64,000 nucleotides of DNA from Daedaleopsis sinensis (Eukaryota > Basidiomycota > Agaricomycetes > Polyporales > Polyporaceae), in assembly GCA_033807695.1 (NCBI GenBank), contig CM066302.1:3534001-3598000 (forward strand). Reading direction: 5' to 3'. Under the pieces are notes generated by a model. That model did not search any database and had not been told where the DNA came from. It worked only from the letters and a program-made list of their open reading frames with translations. Positions 1 through 9,976 of the stretch are shown in pieces; the stretch's first letter is position 1, and the number at the start of each line of letters is the position of its first letter. Made by a program: the position numbers and the translations under genes.

Positions 1-1283
1 CCGCACCCAGTCCACACCGTGCATCTGGCGACCTCTTCGTTGCCGTCTCGGACGTGCGCGCGGAGCCCGGAGTGTTCCTCGCCCCTTCGGCTTCAATTGT
101 GTGACTGCGCGAATCTGGGCGATAACACGCGCCTCCATTGCTGGAGATCCCACTTGGCTTGGCCGTCGAGCTCGGAGTAGCTTCATGCTAGCATGTCCAC
201 CTGACGGTCGCTTACAGCGCTCTAGGTCTGCTCTGCAGGGCTGCGGTCAAAGTTCGCTCTCTTTACACTTGCCAATCTCAGGGGAAACAGTGCCAGCCGG
301 ACGCAAACTCTGCGCGATTGCCCACCGACAGCCGTGAGACGTAGGAAGGAGCAGTGAGCGTGGCCCTGAAGGACGAGACGAATGGTGCGCGGACATCGAT
401 TCGCAACGGACGGAGCAGCTCCGGCGAGCCACCACCAGCACAGCACCCCGCACTACCCCGCATCTGTGGCCCCGCGTTCACGCGCACGTCCAACCCCGCA
501 CTAATCAAGTCTCGAGCCCTCTCGCCCGCCCTCGTCAAGTCACAAGCTGATGATCACCACCCACAAACCCCTCTTCTCCTATTCGCGCTTCTTCAGGAAC
601 ACAGAGTTGCCTGTCAGAGCCTGTAAGTCATAAGTAAGCACGAGTTAGAAGTTAGACGCAACAATTAACGCTTGCTTACTGTGGCATTTGGCGCCCACTA
701 CCTCAAGATCCGTTCAATCGGGTGACCGCTGCTACCGTCGGCCCAGTCCACGCTGTCCATCGCACTAACGAGCCATACGGAAATGAAGAGGAACTCGCGC
801 GACGGGTGGCGACAAGCGGCGGGTGCTGCTCAATCATCCTGCGCCCGCACTCTGCACCATCGGAATGCCCGCGGAAACACCACGGAGACGCTTAGGGAGG
901 CGGCAGACCGCCAGCGTCGACGCAGGTCCCACCGTTCCAGGAGCAGCAGGATCCCGGAGGCGGCAGGAGGAGGACGGAATCCGTGCGGCGCTCTCCTGAA
1001 GCAGGTCGAACGCGGAGGAGTGGTGCTGGTGAGGTCTTGAGAACGCCCGCGGGAGCTGTGCGGGGGCGACGGGCTCGGAACGTCTGCGGAAGACTGCTGG
1101 CACGGTATGGCCCAAGGGCCCATGCTGGTGCCCTCGCTCACGCAGACAGCGGATGAGGTCGGGGAGAAGTGGTGCGAGTGTGCGAGTGTGCGGGCAGTAT
1201 CCATGACTTCGCGAATCGCAGTTTGGAATTCGAACAGCGGGCCCGACCGTCGCTTAGCGAGTCCAGAGCTTCGCGGGAGGAAG
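1..1283. other. Gene-poor stretch, nothing recognised
   Basis: Only short unrelated open frames are present, none with a recognisable motif or a convincing spliced extension. It ends at the left target-site duplication of the transposable element that follows. Confidence 0.5.
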
Positions 1284-1302
1284 AGGAGGGACTAGACTCG
1301 TA

Positions 1303-1358
1303 CCCAGTCGGTAGGCGAGCGGAGTTTGAACGGGGGGTAGCTCGCCATACCGACTGGG
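1303..1358. repeat. Left subterminal hairpin of the transposon
   Basis: An 18-bp stem with one unpaired base: CCCAGTCGGTAGGCGAGC pairs with the copy ending at 1358. The loop contains GGAGTTTGAA (1321-1330), which recurs in the same orientation in the right hairpin loop. Confidence 0.8.
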
Positions 1359-2043
1359 CAGATCGGTCGCCCTTTAGTCGGGGAGGCACCGTGTGAATTC
1401 GTCCTTAGCAGAATCTGTGCAAGTCTCTTGGTGCTTTTACGAAGGTAGCACGTATTTCTGTATACCCTTCTGCCCATAAAATTTAAGCGATGGGTTCTTG
1501 CACCCTGTCAATGGTACTATATGTAGTTCTTATGGTGAAAAGGATACGACTCACTGTAGTATACGTTGAATGTGCGTCCGTTGGGTGCATATGCACACAG
1601 GCGGCTAAGGGGCGCTAAGTTGTATACTAGGCGCTCTCAAGCTCGCCCAAGGGTAGCTTTGAATGCATTGTTGAATGCTCTCTTGCCACTCAGCATGGGG
1701 TAGAAGGGGTTGTAGGTAGTCTGATAGTAGTCAGTAGCTTGTATACCTATTTTTGAGGCCATAGGACGCTGCTACACTTACTAACAGTATAGCTCATGTC
1801 CCACTAGTAGGCAACTGGCTCGACCGTCAGTTTTCGACCCTTGTATCATTCAGTGTTTGATATGGCTGGCTGAGACTTTTTGGGTGAGTGCTAACTTCAT
1901 TGTGCTCTCTCCTGACGCCGCATAGTATATACAAAACTGCTCTACATGGACGGGTACTTTGGAGTTTCTCTCAGAGCGAGAGTCCGAAAGCTGCTAAGTA
2001 CGAATTCACACGGTGCCTCCCCGACTAAAGGGCGACCGATCGG

Positions 2044-2103
2044 CCCAGCCTGTACTGTGATCCTCACAACGGAGTTTGAAAAGTCATCACCGAACAGGCT
2101 GGG
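2044..2103. repeat. Right subterminal hairpin of the transposon
   Basis: CCCAGCCTGT (2044-2053) pairs with ACAGGCTGGG (2094-2103), with a further GTGAT/ATCAC pairing inside. The loop holds GGAGTTTGAA at 2071-2080. Stem sequence differs from the left hairpin but pairing is preserved. Confidence 0.75.
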
Positions 2104-2122
2104 TACGAGCCTAAGGAGGGAC

Positions 2123-3387
2123 GGAAGGCGACAAAGAGCTTCCGAAACTGCATGGAGGAAGTCGGAGGATTCTGCGAGAGCGTCACCTCTCGGGGCCGAA
2201 TGGAGCCCTCGTGAGTGCTTCGCGCTCCGTTTCGTCTGTCTTCGCGTTCCAGCCTCGCCTCGGTGGCTTGCGACCATCGTGTGCGTCCGGCCGGGGCTCG
2301 AGGCGGACACGGTAAACGTCTAATACTCTATCTCGTGCCCGTGGGTCGGGCGCGTGCTTGTCATGCGTCGTGTCCATACAGGTGGGTCGTAAACATGATT
2401 CCTGGTCATCCTCCGAGCAGTATTGCCTCCGTGGCCGAGGCAGCCCTGGGACTCGTAAAGGTCGTGCGAGTCCCGGTTGCTCAGCCTCGACACATCGAAG
2501 TAGAGCGCGTCGTGTACGTGTATTTCGTTGATTTGTCCACTTCTCATGACCTCGGAATGAGTCGCATGGACGCTCTATTTCCCTATAAGCAAGGCCGCGT
2601 CATGATTGTTTGACGTACTCACCTGTTCATGAGCTGTGATCAGATCAACATACCTTTCTCTCATCTCTTGGGCTGATGAATACCTGCGTAGTGGTGCCGG
2701 TCGTGTACATATATCCGCCCCCTGTTCAAACACAACCGCCCAAGTAGGCGAGGGACTCGGGAGATCCGGTGTAGGGCCTGGGCGACGCAGTCCGACTCAC
2801 CTCGATCCAGATCGTCCGGCGAGAGGGCAGCGAGCGGGTCCGTGGCATCGTTTCCACCCGGGAGCGGGAGTGTCTTGGGTACGACTAGGGGGCAACCTGC
2901 TTCTCAAAACGCGCGACATCCGCCGCTGATGTTCCCCTCAGCTTTAACGACCGAAAACCCTCGCGACACGGCTTGATAGTGAATGAAACGCATATAGCGC
3001 ATATGCACATACGACTTAGCATTTGCGGCACTGACAATTTGACGAAATCGCGACGTACGCATTCATTGTAAAAGTTCACAGAAGCGGTGGGTCGGATACG
3101 ATCATTCGCATTATTCAGAGCGACGTATGAGTACCGCACTTAGCTAGAGGATATAGTCTTCTGGCGTGTTATGGACTGTCGTAGACTGTCGTCGTTCGAA
3201 ACAAGGAGGCTCAGGTTAAGCGCCAGCATGATGTGCCGGGACTCGGAGGGCGCGTAAATGAATCGCGTGTCACGTGAGAAGACGCGTCCCGTAAGTTAAA
3301 GTAATGCCGAGTTGTCAGCAGATGCTCGTATCTCTCCCTCCTCCCCCGTCAGTCGTCTAAGCCCACGCTTTCGGTCACAGTCTCTCA
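2123..3387. other. Intergenic stretch, no gene recognised
   Basis: Several open frames of 75-130 codons exist but none shows family motifs, composition or splice structure like the neighbours. The right end is the promoter and 5' leader of the DUF2461 gene. Confidence 0.5.
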
Positions 3388-5298
3388 ATGTCTGGACGTT
3401 CCACGCGTTCTCGGAAGGCCGACGCCCCCGCTTCCGCCGGGAAGAAGGTTACAAACGCTCCGGCGAAACGCGGCTCGAAGTACTTCGGCCAGACCACGAC
3501 TCGGAAAGGTGGAAAACGAGCGGAACGCGACGACGAAAGCGAAGGGGATATCGCGGAAGTCCACGGAGAGGACGGAGAGGACGCGGACGCGGATTACGGC
3601 GCGTCGGAAGTAGAGTCGTTGCACAGCGACGCGTTGGATGACGAGGATGACGTCGAGTTGAGTACGGAGGGGAGCGGGAAGAAGCGTAAACGGGTGTCGG
3701 CTGCACCCCCCAAGAAAGCCGGCTCGAAGGCGGGCGCAGCGGGCCCCAGTAAGGCTGCGAAGGGCTCTGCGCGAAAGAAGCGCAAGCCGGCGAAGGACAG
3801 CGAAGAGGAGGAGAGCGACCTTGAGCTGCAGGAGGGGCAGGAGATCGTAGGCGTGGTCGTGGAAGCCCCCAGGACGGGGAGAGGTCCGTTCACGCGTCGT
3901 TTGTGAGGAAACTCTGACGCGGGCGCGTTGTGGCATCTAGTCCCGCCTGGGCAGATCTCGAAGAACACTTTGGACTTCTTGTCGCAGCTCAAGAAACCGG
4001 AATGCAATGATAGAGAATGGTTCGTCGAAATACATTTTGCTCGGACGACTAACGAACGTTGTTGTTTTGACTAGGTTTAAACTGCACGGTCAGCCGGCTG
4101 GACAATTATCTACTACATCCTCTGACGTTGTGATACAGAGCCTGTGTATCGTGTGGCTGAAAGCGAGTGGAAAGACTTCGTCGAGCATTTCACAGACGTC
4201 CTGGTCGAGACCGATCCGCAAATCCCTCATCTCCCCCCGAAGGATGTCATCCACCGGATATACCGCGACGTAGGTGCTAGTCTTTCTCGGTTGGTGTCTT
4301 GTTTTAACGATTCAAAAGGTCCGATTCAGCAACGACAAAACTCCATACAAGACGGGGCTCTCCGCGAGTTTCTCCCGCAGTGGACGAAAAGGCATATTCG
4401 CTGGATGTGAGTGTTCATCCTGTGCATCGTAGGATGATGTCACTCATCTCGAGCGATACACGCAGATCATGTGTAAGCTTGGCTGGTCTGATGTTCTTCA
4501 TTTAGTATTCACACTGTGCTCGTGTGTGTACAGTGCAGGTACGGATGTCCTTCATTCATTCCGTCGATCGTTGTATAGCGTGGCTGAAGCACATGGCACA
4601 GTCAAACCCGGAGGTGAGAGCCTCATCGCTGCCGGCTCCTGGTGTCCTGGTAAGAATGAAATTGCGACTATCCGGTAAGCTCGGATACCTTTGTTTAGGT
4701 CACAATGTTGACCATATGTCCTTAGGAGTAACCTTCAACGGTCTTCCAGAAGATTACGGCAAGTCATCTCCGCGCCCGAGTTTGAGGCGCTCTTCGGACC
4801 TGCACACCCACACCCGAAGGGTGCACGGCAGAATATTTTCGGGATGGAAGATGAGCTTAAGGTAGCACCAAAAGGTGTAGATAAGACACACAAGTACGCC
4901 CTCTGTCTTCCCGTCATGATGTTGACGCTGACACGGTGCACACTATCAGGGATATAGACCTTCTCAAGTGTCGCTCCTTCGCAGTGGTGTACAAGTACGT
5001 GTACCAGGGTTAGATTTTACCGGGAACTGCTCATCAGGCATCTTCATACAGGTTCACAGACAAGCAGGTGCTCTCGCCCGAGTTCAAGAACGAGCTCGCA
5101 CATGTCGCGGCGGTGATGCGGCCGTTCGTCCACTGGTATGTCACCTCAGCGGTATCGCATTCGCGGCGGGGAGCTCATGCGTGTGTCTTTGTGCGCAGTT
5201 TGAACGATCTCATGACCATTCAAGGCGGCGGGGATGATAGTAGTAGCTCTGACGAAGATCAGGATGAGGAGGCAGACGAGGAAGATGATGATGAGTAG
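3388..5298 (+). CDS. DUF2461 / TIGR02453 family protein, 429 aa, twelve exons
   Basis: A conserved protein of unknown biochemical role. Residues 1-165 are a basic then acidic low-complexity leader (SGRSTRSRKA at the start, KKRKR and ARKKRK signals), suggesting a nuclear location. The rest is the DUF2461 domain: NDREWF, PHLPPKDVIHRIYRDV, RFSNDKTPYKTGLSASFSR, KPGGESLIAAGSWCPGKNE, ISAPEFEALFG, RQNIFGMEDELKVAPKG and RPFVHCLNDLM; it ends in an acidic tail. Exons inferred: 3388-3883, 3941-4019, 4075-4088, 4139-4269, 4319-4406, 4466-4472, 4534-4538, 4602-4674, 4726-4893, 4950-4994, 5052-5135, 5199-5298. They sum to 430 codons with all phases matching. The 14-, 7- and 5-nt exons are odd; the last two are needed to join FAGY to VKPGG. 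Family call is firm, microexons probable. Confidence 0.85.
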
Positions 5299-5826
5299 TT
5301 CTGTTCAACGTATTTTGGTACGTGCCGTCATGGTCTCGATTTGCATAGGTGTTCACTCCATGTCGGAAGTCTGTCAATTGGTATAATTTTCTTGATTTCG
5401 CTGGCGCATTTGGTTTTCATTTGGTCTATGTCGAATGCGTATCCTCGAGCATTCTGACTGTGTCCACGGTCATTCTCCTCTAGAAGTAGTGGTTGAGGGC
5501 TATTATCCCCTCGGAGACCAATTGACACAAGGTTACTGTCGCAATGCAGCGTTCTTGCCGAGCTATCTAACGCATTTGGAGCCCGTAGCAAATCAAATTT
5601 GAATGAAGTAGTACATCTCTCACCTGGAGGACTCCGAGTACGTAGGCGTTTCTACCCAGATCGAGGCATCGTTCTCGATGATCGTTGTGCTAACCGTAGC
5701 GTTAGCGCTTCGGACCACAATGATGCAACCCATTGATAACTGGCGGTGACTTTACGCGTCTCCTCTTTCAAATTGTGCCTCTACTTAGTCACTGATGCGC
5801 AGTATGTACCCACTTATAATACTCGG
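5299..5826. other. Intergenic, no gene recognised
   Basis: 3' flank of the DUF2461 gene up to the TA-flanked element. No convincing coding frame. Confidence 0.5.
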
Positions 5827-5828
5827 TA

Positions 5829-6395
5829 CTATCATGTACGGGGTTTTGCAAAATTTATTTTGCAACTTCCGTCTCTCCTTCAAATGGGGGTGCACAAAAT
5901 CAACTTTTGGTACGTATATATCGAATGCATCAAGGAACACTTTTATGAAGTTTGATGGACGTAGCATAAGAATTGCGAACACAACGGAAGTAAGAATTTA
6001 CGCGCCCGAGAAATGCATACTTTGCACCACTGTGCAAACAGCGCCCAAATTGCAGATTCTAACTTGACTATGTCATGGCAAACGTTTTTCTGAGAGAATC
6101 GGGTGTCTCAAACGCGTATGTAGCATCCTCAGTACCTCACAGGCAAAAACATACGGTCCAACGCTTGGTGTACATCGAGGGATCTCTCGATTGATGGCGT
6201 GACAGGGGGGTGTATACAAATGTTACCCCTTCGTCCGCCCTCCTCCCTTCCATTCTGCTCACTCTGTGTAGACATATAGTGCAGAGACATACTGTAGATT
6301 GTACCTGCAAATATTGTATCGTAATCCGTGAAGGGACGGGGGAGTAGCACGGATTTGTCAAATTTTGCAATTTTGCAAAACCCCGTACATGATAG
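5829..6395. mobile_element. 567-bp MITE, Tc1/mariner type
   Basis: Seen: a perfect 27-bp terminal inverted repeat starting CTATCATGTACGGGGTTTTG. The left copy is at 5829-5855 and the right copy is its reverse complement ending at 6395. The element is bounded on both sides by the dinucleotide TA (5827-5828 and 6396-6397), the target duplication of Tc1/mariner elements. No transposase is encoded and the interior is AT-rich with stop codons in all frames. It lies just upstream of the HET-domain gene, so it may contribute upstream sequence to that gene. Superfamily is inferred from TA alone. Confidence 0.75.
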
Positions 6396-6581
6396 TACTG
6401 CAGCCCGCATCTTCATCATCGTCACGCGCTAGGCCTATTGCTACTCTGTCAAGTTTCCCTGCGCACGACATCGAGTGAGCGACATCTACTTACCACGACT
6501 CGCCGGTGATTGCGGCTGACTACTTGTGATCATGACTTGACATACTAGGTGATATACATAAGTATACATGCACAAGTCGCC

Positions 6582-8801
6582 ATGATTCGCGTGCTTGACA
6601 CCCACACTGGCCTGTTCAAAGACCTCAACGACAGTGCGCCATTCGAGTACGCTATCCTGTCACACACATGGGATCCCGAGGGCGAGCAAACCTACCAAGA
6701 CGTACGGCGTATACAGAACTCCCCGCTCTGCAAGATCCTGGGCTTTTTCGTCTGGCTCTGGTGGCACTTTGTCCCAGCTCTTCTCTCCGTCTGCGACGGG
6801 CTGCGCCTGCCCGATGTGCTCTATCGTGCCGAGAGCGCCTTCTATAACACGACGGACGCATTCACCTATCGCTTCCAGTTGCGTCCGGTACGCGTACGCT
6901 TGCTATCCCCAAAACTGAGGCGATGGTCGCTCCGGACGCACAACGGCATCGCCATGCGGGACCCCCTCCTGTGGCCCGCCGGGCTGTCCCTGAAGGTCCG
7001 GCGCGCATGCGCGGTCGCGCGCGCGAACGGGCACCGCTACATCTGGATCGACTCCTGCTGCATCGACAAGACGAGCAGCGCCGAGCTCTCCGCGGCGATC
7101 AACTCGATGTACCGCTGGTACCGGCGCGCGTCCGTCTGCTACGCGTTCCTCGCGGACTACCCGACGCGCCTGGACGGCCGCCTCAGGCGCATGCCGCGCG
7201 AGTACTACGAGGGCCGCTTCCGCCGGAGCAGGTGGTTCTCGCGCGGATGGACGCTGCAGGAGCTCATCGCCCCGCAGGTCGTCGTGTTCCTCACCGCGGA
7301 CTGGGAGTTCCTCGGCACGAAGGCGGGCCTGGCGGACCGCGTCGAGCAGGCGACGGGCATCGACGTGCTTGTGCTCACCGGCCAGAAGGCGCTCCGCGAG
7401 GTCAGCGTCGCGCGGCGGCTCGCGTGGGCGGCGCGGCGGATCACGTCTGTCGAGGAGGACCGCGCGTACTCCTTGCTGGGCATCTTCGACATCAACATGC
7501 CCACCCTGTACGGGGAGGGCCCGCGCGCGTTCTTGAGGCTGCAAGAGGAGATCATCAAGCGCAACCCGGACCAGAGCCTCTTCGCGTGGGGCCCCCCGTA
7601 CGTCGAAGGCCTTCCTCTCCCGGCCCCCGACCCCGGCCCCGACGACCCCCGCCGGTTCTCGTTCTCGACCTATGTGGTGCTCGGACACGCGCGCGCGCTG
7701 TTCGCATCTGCCCCGGACGCGTTCGCCGACGCAGGCGCGTTCCGGCCCATCCCGCACCGCGAGCTCGCGCAGCGGCTCGGCATCCCCGAAGCGGACCTCC
7801 TCCCCCCTACCTACGTTTCCACCCCGTACGGCATCCGTACGCACCTCCCCGTGGTCCCCATCGCCCGCGTCCTCCCCGCGTCGATGCTCAAGGAGCCGTA
7901 CGACACCTGGCACCTCGCCGTGCTCGCGTGCGAGACGGCACACCTGCCGGGCCACCTGGTCGCCGTGGTGTGCTGCGTCGAGCAGGCGGGCGAGCGCGGC
8001 TTCCTGAACATGGAGGGCGGGAACGTGCTCGTGCACCCCACCCCGGCGGCGACGTTCGGCGCGCCCAACCGCATCGTCTTCCTCTCCCCGGCCCACATCG
8101 CCGCATGTAGAGGGGAGTTCCGCGTGGAGAAGGTGTACATCCCGCAGGAGGAGCCCGACTTCTCCGTCGCGGACGCGGCGTGGATCCTCATCCCCGACGG
8201 GTGGACGGTGCACCTTGCCAAGTGGAGCATCGCGATGCTGCGCGAGATGGGGTACGACGTCGCTGGGCCGTCCCCGGGCGAGAGCCTCCCCGCGAGTTCC
8301 TGCTACGTGCTGCGTTCGCCGCGCGGGTGGGTCCGCGTCGAGTTCACGGGTACGGTGACGAACGCGACGGGTCTGGCGGTGTCCGTCATCAGCGGGCGCC
8401 ATCCACATCCATATCCATATCCAGATGCATCCCGCGAGGACGGCGGCTCGGAGTCGCATGCCGGTGCACATCCATCAACACTGGCAGCTGAGCCCACGGC
8501 GCACAGATTCACACTGCAGCACTTCCACGAGCCGCATGTGGTGAAGCTGCAGGAGGCTCCGGGGCACGAGCTCACGCTGCGGTTCGCGGCGATCTGCCTG
8601 CTCGAGCCGGCGAAGACGGGGTGTCTGGACGTGCAGGTCCTGCGCCTGACGCGGCAGGACACGCTCGCGCCGCCTGTCGCGCCAGGAAACACCGCACATG
8701 CGCGTGCACATGTCGCCTCCACTCAGGTTGCAGGCGACGTCGAGGGGCAGACTGTGACGCTGCAGCGTGTGGGAGATGTGGATCGCAGCGACTCGGACTG
8801 A
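6582..8801 (+). CDS. HET-domain (heterokaryon incompatibility) protein, 739 aa, intronless
   Basis: Start taken at the ATG of MIRVLDTHTG; an upstream in-frame ATG at 6549 lies in an AT-rich, TATA-like leader. HET motifs in order: YAILSHTW (residues 23-30), YIWIDSCCIDK (about 150-165), RWFSRGWTLQELIAP (about 215-230) and SVEEDRAYSLLGIF (about 290-303), then YGEGPRAFLRLQEEII. The C-terminal 400 residues are a variable region typical of basidiomycete HET proteins. Known role of the family: non-self recognition leading to cell death; the function of this protein is inferred only. Odd feature: about 110 residues separate SHTW from the RACAVA block, including a hydrophobic run at residues 52-70 (ILGFFVWLWWHFVPALLSV). 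The reading frame stays open through it. GC-rich coding sequence next to an AT-rich MITE. Confidence 0.9.
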   Translation: MIRVLDTHTGLFKDLNDSAPFEYAILSHTWDPEGEQTYQDVRRIQNSPLCKILGFFVWLWWHFVPALLSVCDGLRLPDVLYRAESAFYNTTDAFTYRFQLRPVRVRLLSPKLRRWSLRTHNGIAMRDPLLWPAGLSLKVRRACAVARANGHRYIWIDSCCIDKTSSAELSAAINSMYRWYRRASVCYAFLADYPTRLDGRLRRMPREYYEGRFRRSRWFSRGWTLQELIAPQVVVFLTADWEFLGTKAGLADRVEQATGIDVLVLTGQKALREVSVARRLAWAARRITSVEEDRAYSLLGIFDINMPTLYGEGPRAFLRLQEEIIKRNPDQSLFAWGPPYVEGLPLPAPDPGPDDPRRFSFSTYVVLGHARALFASAPDAFADAGAFRPIPHRELAQRLGIPEADLLPPTYVSTPYGIRTHLPVVPIARVLPASMLKEPYDTWHLAVLACETAHLPGHLVAVVCCVEQAGERGFLNMEGGNVLVHPTPAATFGAPNRIVFLSPAHIAACRGEFRVEKVYIPQEEPDFSVADAAWILIPDGWTVHLAKWSIAMLREMGYDVAGPSPGESLPASSCYVLRSPRGWVRVEFTGTVTNATGLAVSVISGRHPHPYPYPDASREDGGSESHAGAHPSTLAAEPTAHRFTLQHFHEPHVVKLQEAPGHELTLRFAAICLLEPAKTGCLDVQVLRLTRQDTLAPPVAPGNTAHARAHVASTQVAGDVEGQTVTLQRVGDVDRSDSD

Positions 8802-9757
8802 GAGACTCTCGGACTGTGAAAGGTGTCGAAAACGGGCGGAGGGGAGGCCGTCCAAGGCGTAGTAGCCGTCGAGTCTGTATCTGTATTGGCTGTGAGTAAG
8901 AGCTCGGACGGGGCAGTGAAGAGAATATACTTACAGAACAGTGCCAGGTTCATAGAGACCACAGGCCTGAGGCCTGAGACTTGTTGTGCCTCGGACTTGT
9001 GTACGTATGTTCATCGTTGCTGCTCGCCCTAACATAGAGCCTCACAGGTCACTGTCCTAAGGTCGTTATCGCTTTCGTACCTTACTCATGCGTAGCTAGG
9101 TGGCTGCAGATCGTCCTGATACAAAGTGACGGGTTTGAGTCCGCTTCCGACACACGCTCACCATTCTACTTACTGCCCTATGGTATATGAGCAACATACT
9201 AAGTATATGAGTAGCTCCATGATACCCTGAAGGATCAGAACCTGCGGGCGTAAATCCGCGCTCACCAAACATGTTTCGCGGTGAACAGGAGTCAGTGCCA
9301 GGTTCATCAAATCAAAGGTTCAGTCAGGGTTCAGTTCATCGTTGGTTCATCGACTCGAGCGTTGTGGCGCGGACGGACACGCGGGCCGTGCCAGGCCGTG
9401 CCACAGTTTTCCGGCGTCTCATGGCCGGTGTCACGCGTCACGGGTCAGAGGTCCCCGCAACGCACAGCTTAGCGTTTGGACTGCTCAGTGCTCTTACCTC
9501 GATCGGGCGGCGACTGGCCACGTATATATACCCTCTCTGCCTTACCACTGCCGTCCTTTCTCTCTCGTCCCTTCCGCATCTGCGAAATCCCTGTGTTCCA
9601 GCGGTAACCCCTTCATCCTCCTCTCCCCGCGCCGCTTGGTATGCACCTCCACCCTGCTGCCTTGCGAGCTCAGTCTGATCCGGAATTGACTCGTCTAGGG
9701 CGACCACTTACCATAATTCATAATCCACCTCTAGTGCCAACCCACACCTCGCACAAC
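8802..9757. other. Intergenic, no gene recognised
   Basis: Contains a repeated 14-mer AGTGCCAGGTTCAT (8940-8953 and 9294-9307), a run of GGTTCA-like repeats near 9300-9355, and the TATA box of the next gene. Confidence 0.45.
9523..9530 (+). promoter_or_regulatory. TATA box upstream of the small secreted protein gene
   Basis: TATATATA, 228 nt before the ATG at 9758. The spacing is longer than at other genes here (about 105-130), so a long 5' leader or a leader intron is likely. Confidence 0.45.
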
Positions 9758-9976
9758 ATGCAGCTCCCCAGTCTCGCCGCGACCCTCATCGCGTGCCTTG
9801 CGCTCGCCGCCACTGTTCACGCCGCCCCGCTCGCAGACGGAGACACAGCGACCCCGCTAAGCGTTCTGGCTGCGGATGCACCGCTAGTCAGGAATAGCCC
9901 GGGCGCACCCGTCGCCACGATGCTCGCTGCGCCCAAGACGCACTCTTACACACGCCGCGCCCGCGCGCACCCGTGA
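9758..9976 (+). CDS. Small secreted protein, 72 aa as read
   Basis: Begins with a clear signal peptide: MQLPSLAATL, a hydrophobic core of Ala/Leu/Cys, and a cleavage site likely after TVHA. The mature part is about 50 residues, rich in Ala, Pro and Arg, ending RRARAHP. No family recognised. The stop codon overlaps a good donor (GTGAGG at about 9973). Downstream frames are rich in Cys and His (CNGHDCHDLDLNRY at about 10031-10072), so the true gene may splice into one or two more exons and encode a longer Cys-containing secreted protein. Both versions are inference from sequence. Confidence 0.55.
   Translation: MQLPSLAATLIACLALAATVHAAPLADGDTATPLSVLAADAPLVRNSPGAPVATMLAAPKTHSYTRRARAHP

Larger units (their letters stand above)
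1293..2113. mobile_element. 821-bp non-autonomous DNA transposon, Mutator-like type
   Basis: Seen directly: the element begins TAGACTCGTACCCAG and ends with the reverse complement of TAGGCTCGTACCCAG. It is flanked on both sides by the identical 9-mer AGGAGGGAC (1284-1292 and 2114-2122), a perfect target-site duplication. Each terminal inverted repeat is about 120 bp. The inner parts, 1361-1411 and 1991-2040, are near-identical in inverted orientation. Each outer part is itself a hairpin: CCCAGTCGGTA with TACCGACTGGG (1303-1358), and CCCAGCCTGT with ACAGGCTGGG (2044-2103). There is no transposase frame, so it is non-autonomous. Known: 9-bp duplications with long inverted repeats are typical of Mutator-like elements. 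The superfamily is inferred; hAT (8 bp) and Tc1/mariner (TA) do not fit. Confidence 0.85.

Noticed and set aside
6903..8471. 522-codon open frame antisense to the HET gene
   Set aside because: Arg/Glu/Ala-rich composition without motifs; it is the shadow of a GC-rich coding strand with clear HET motifs.
9110..9150. tRNA-like B-box (GGGTTTGAGTCC)
   Set aside because: No matching A-box, acceptor stem or anticodon arm could be folded upstream.
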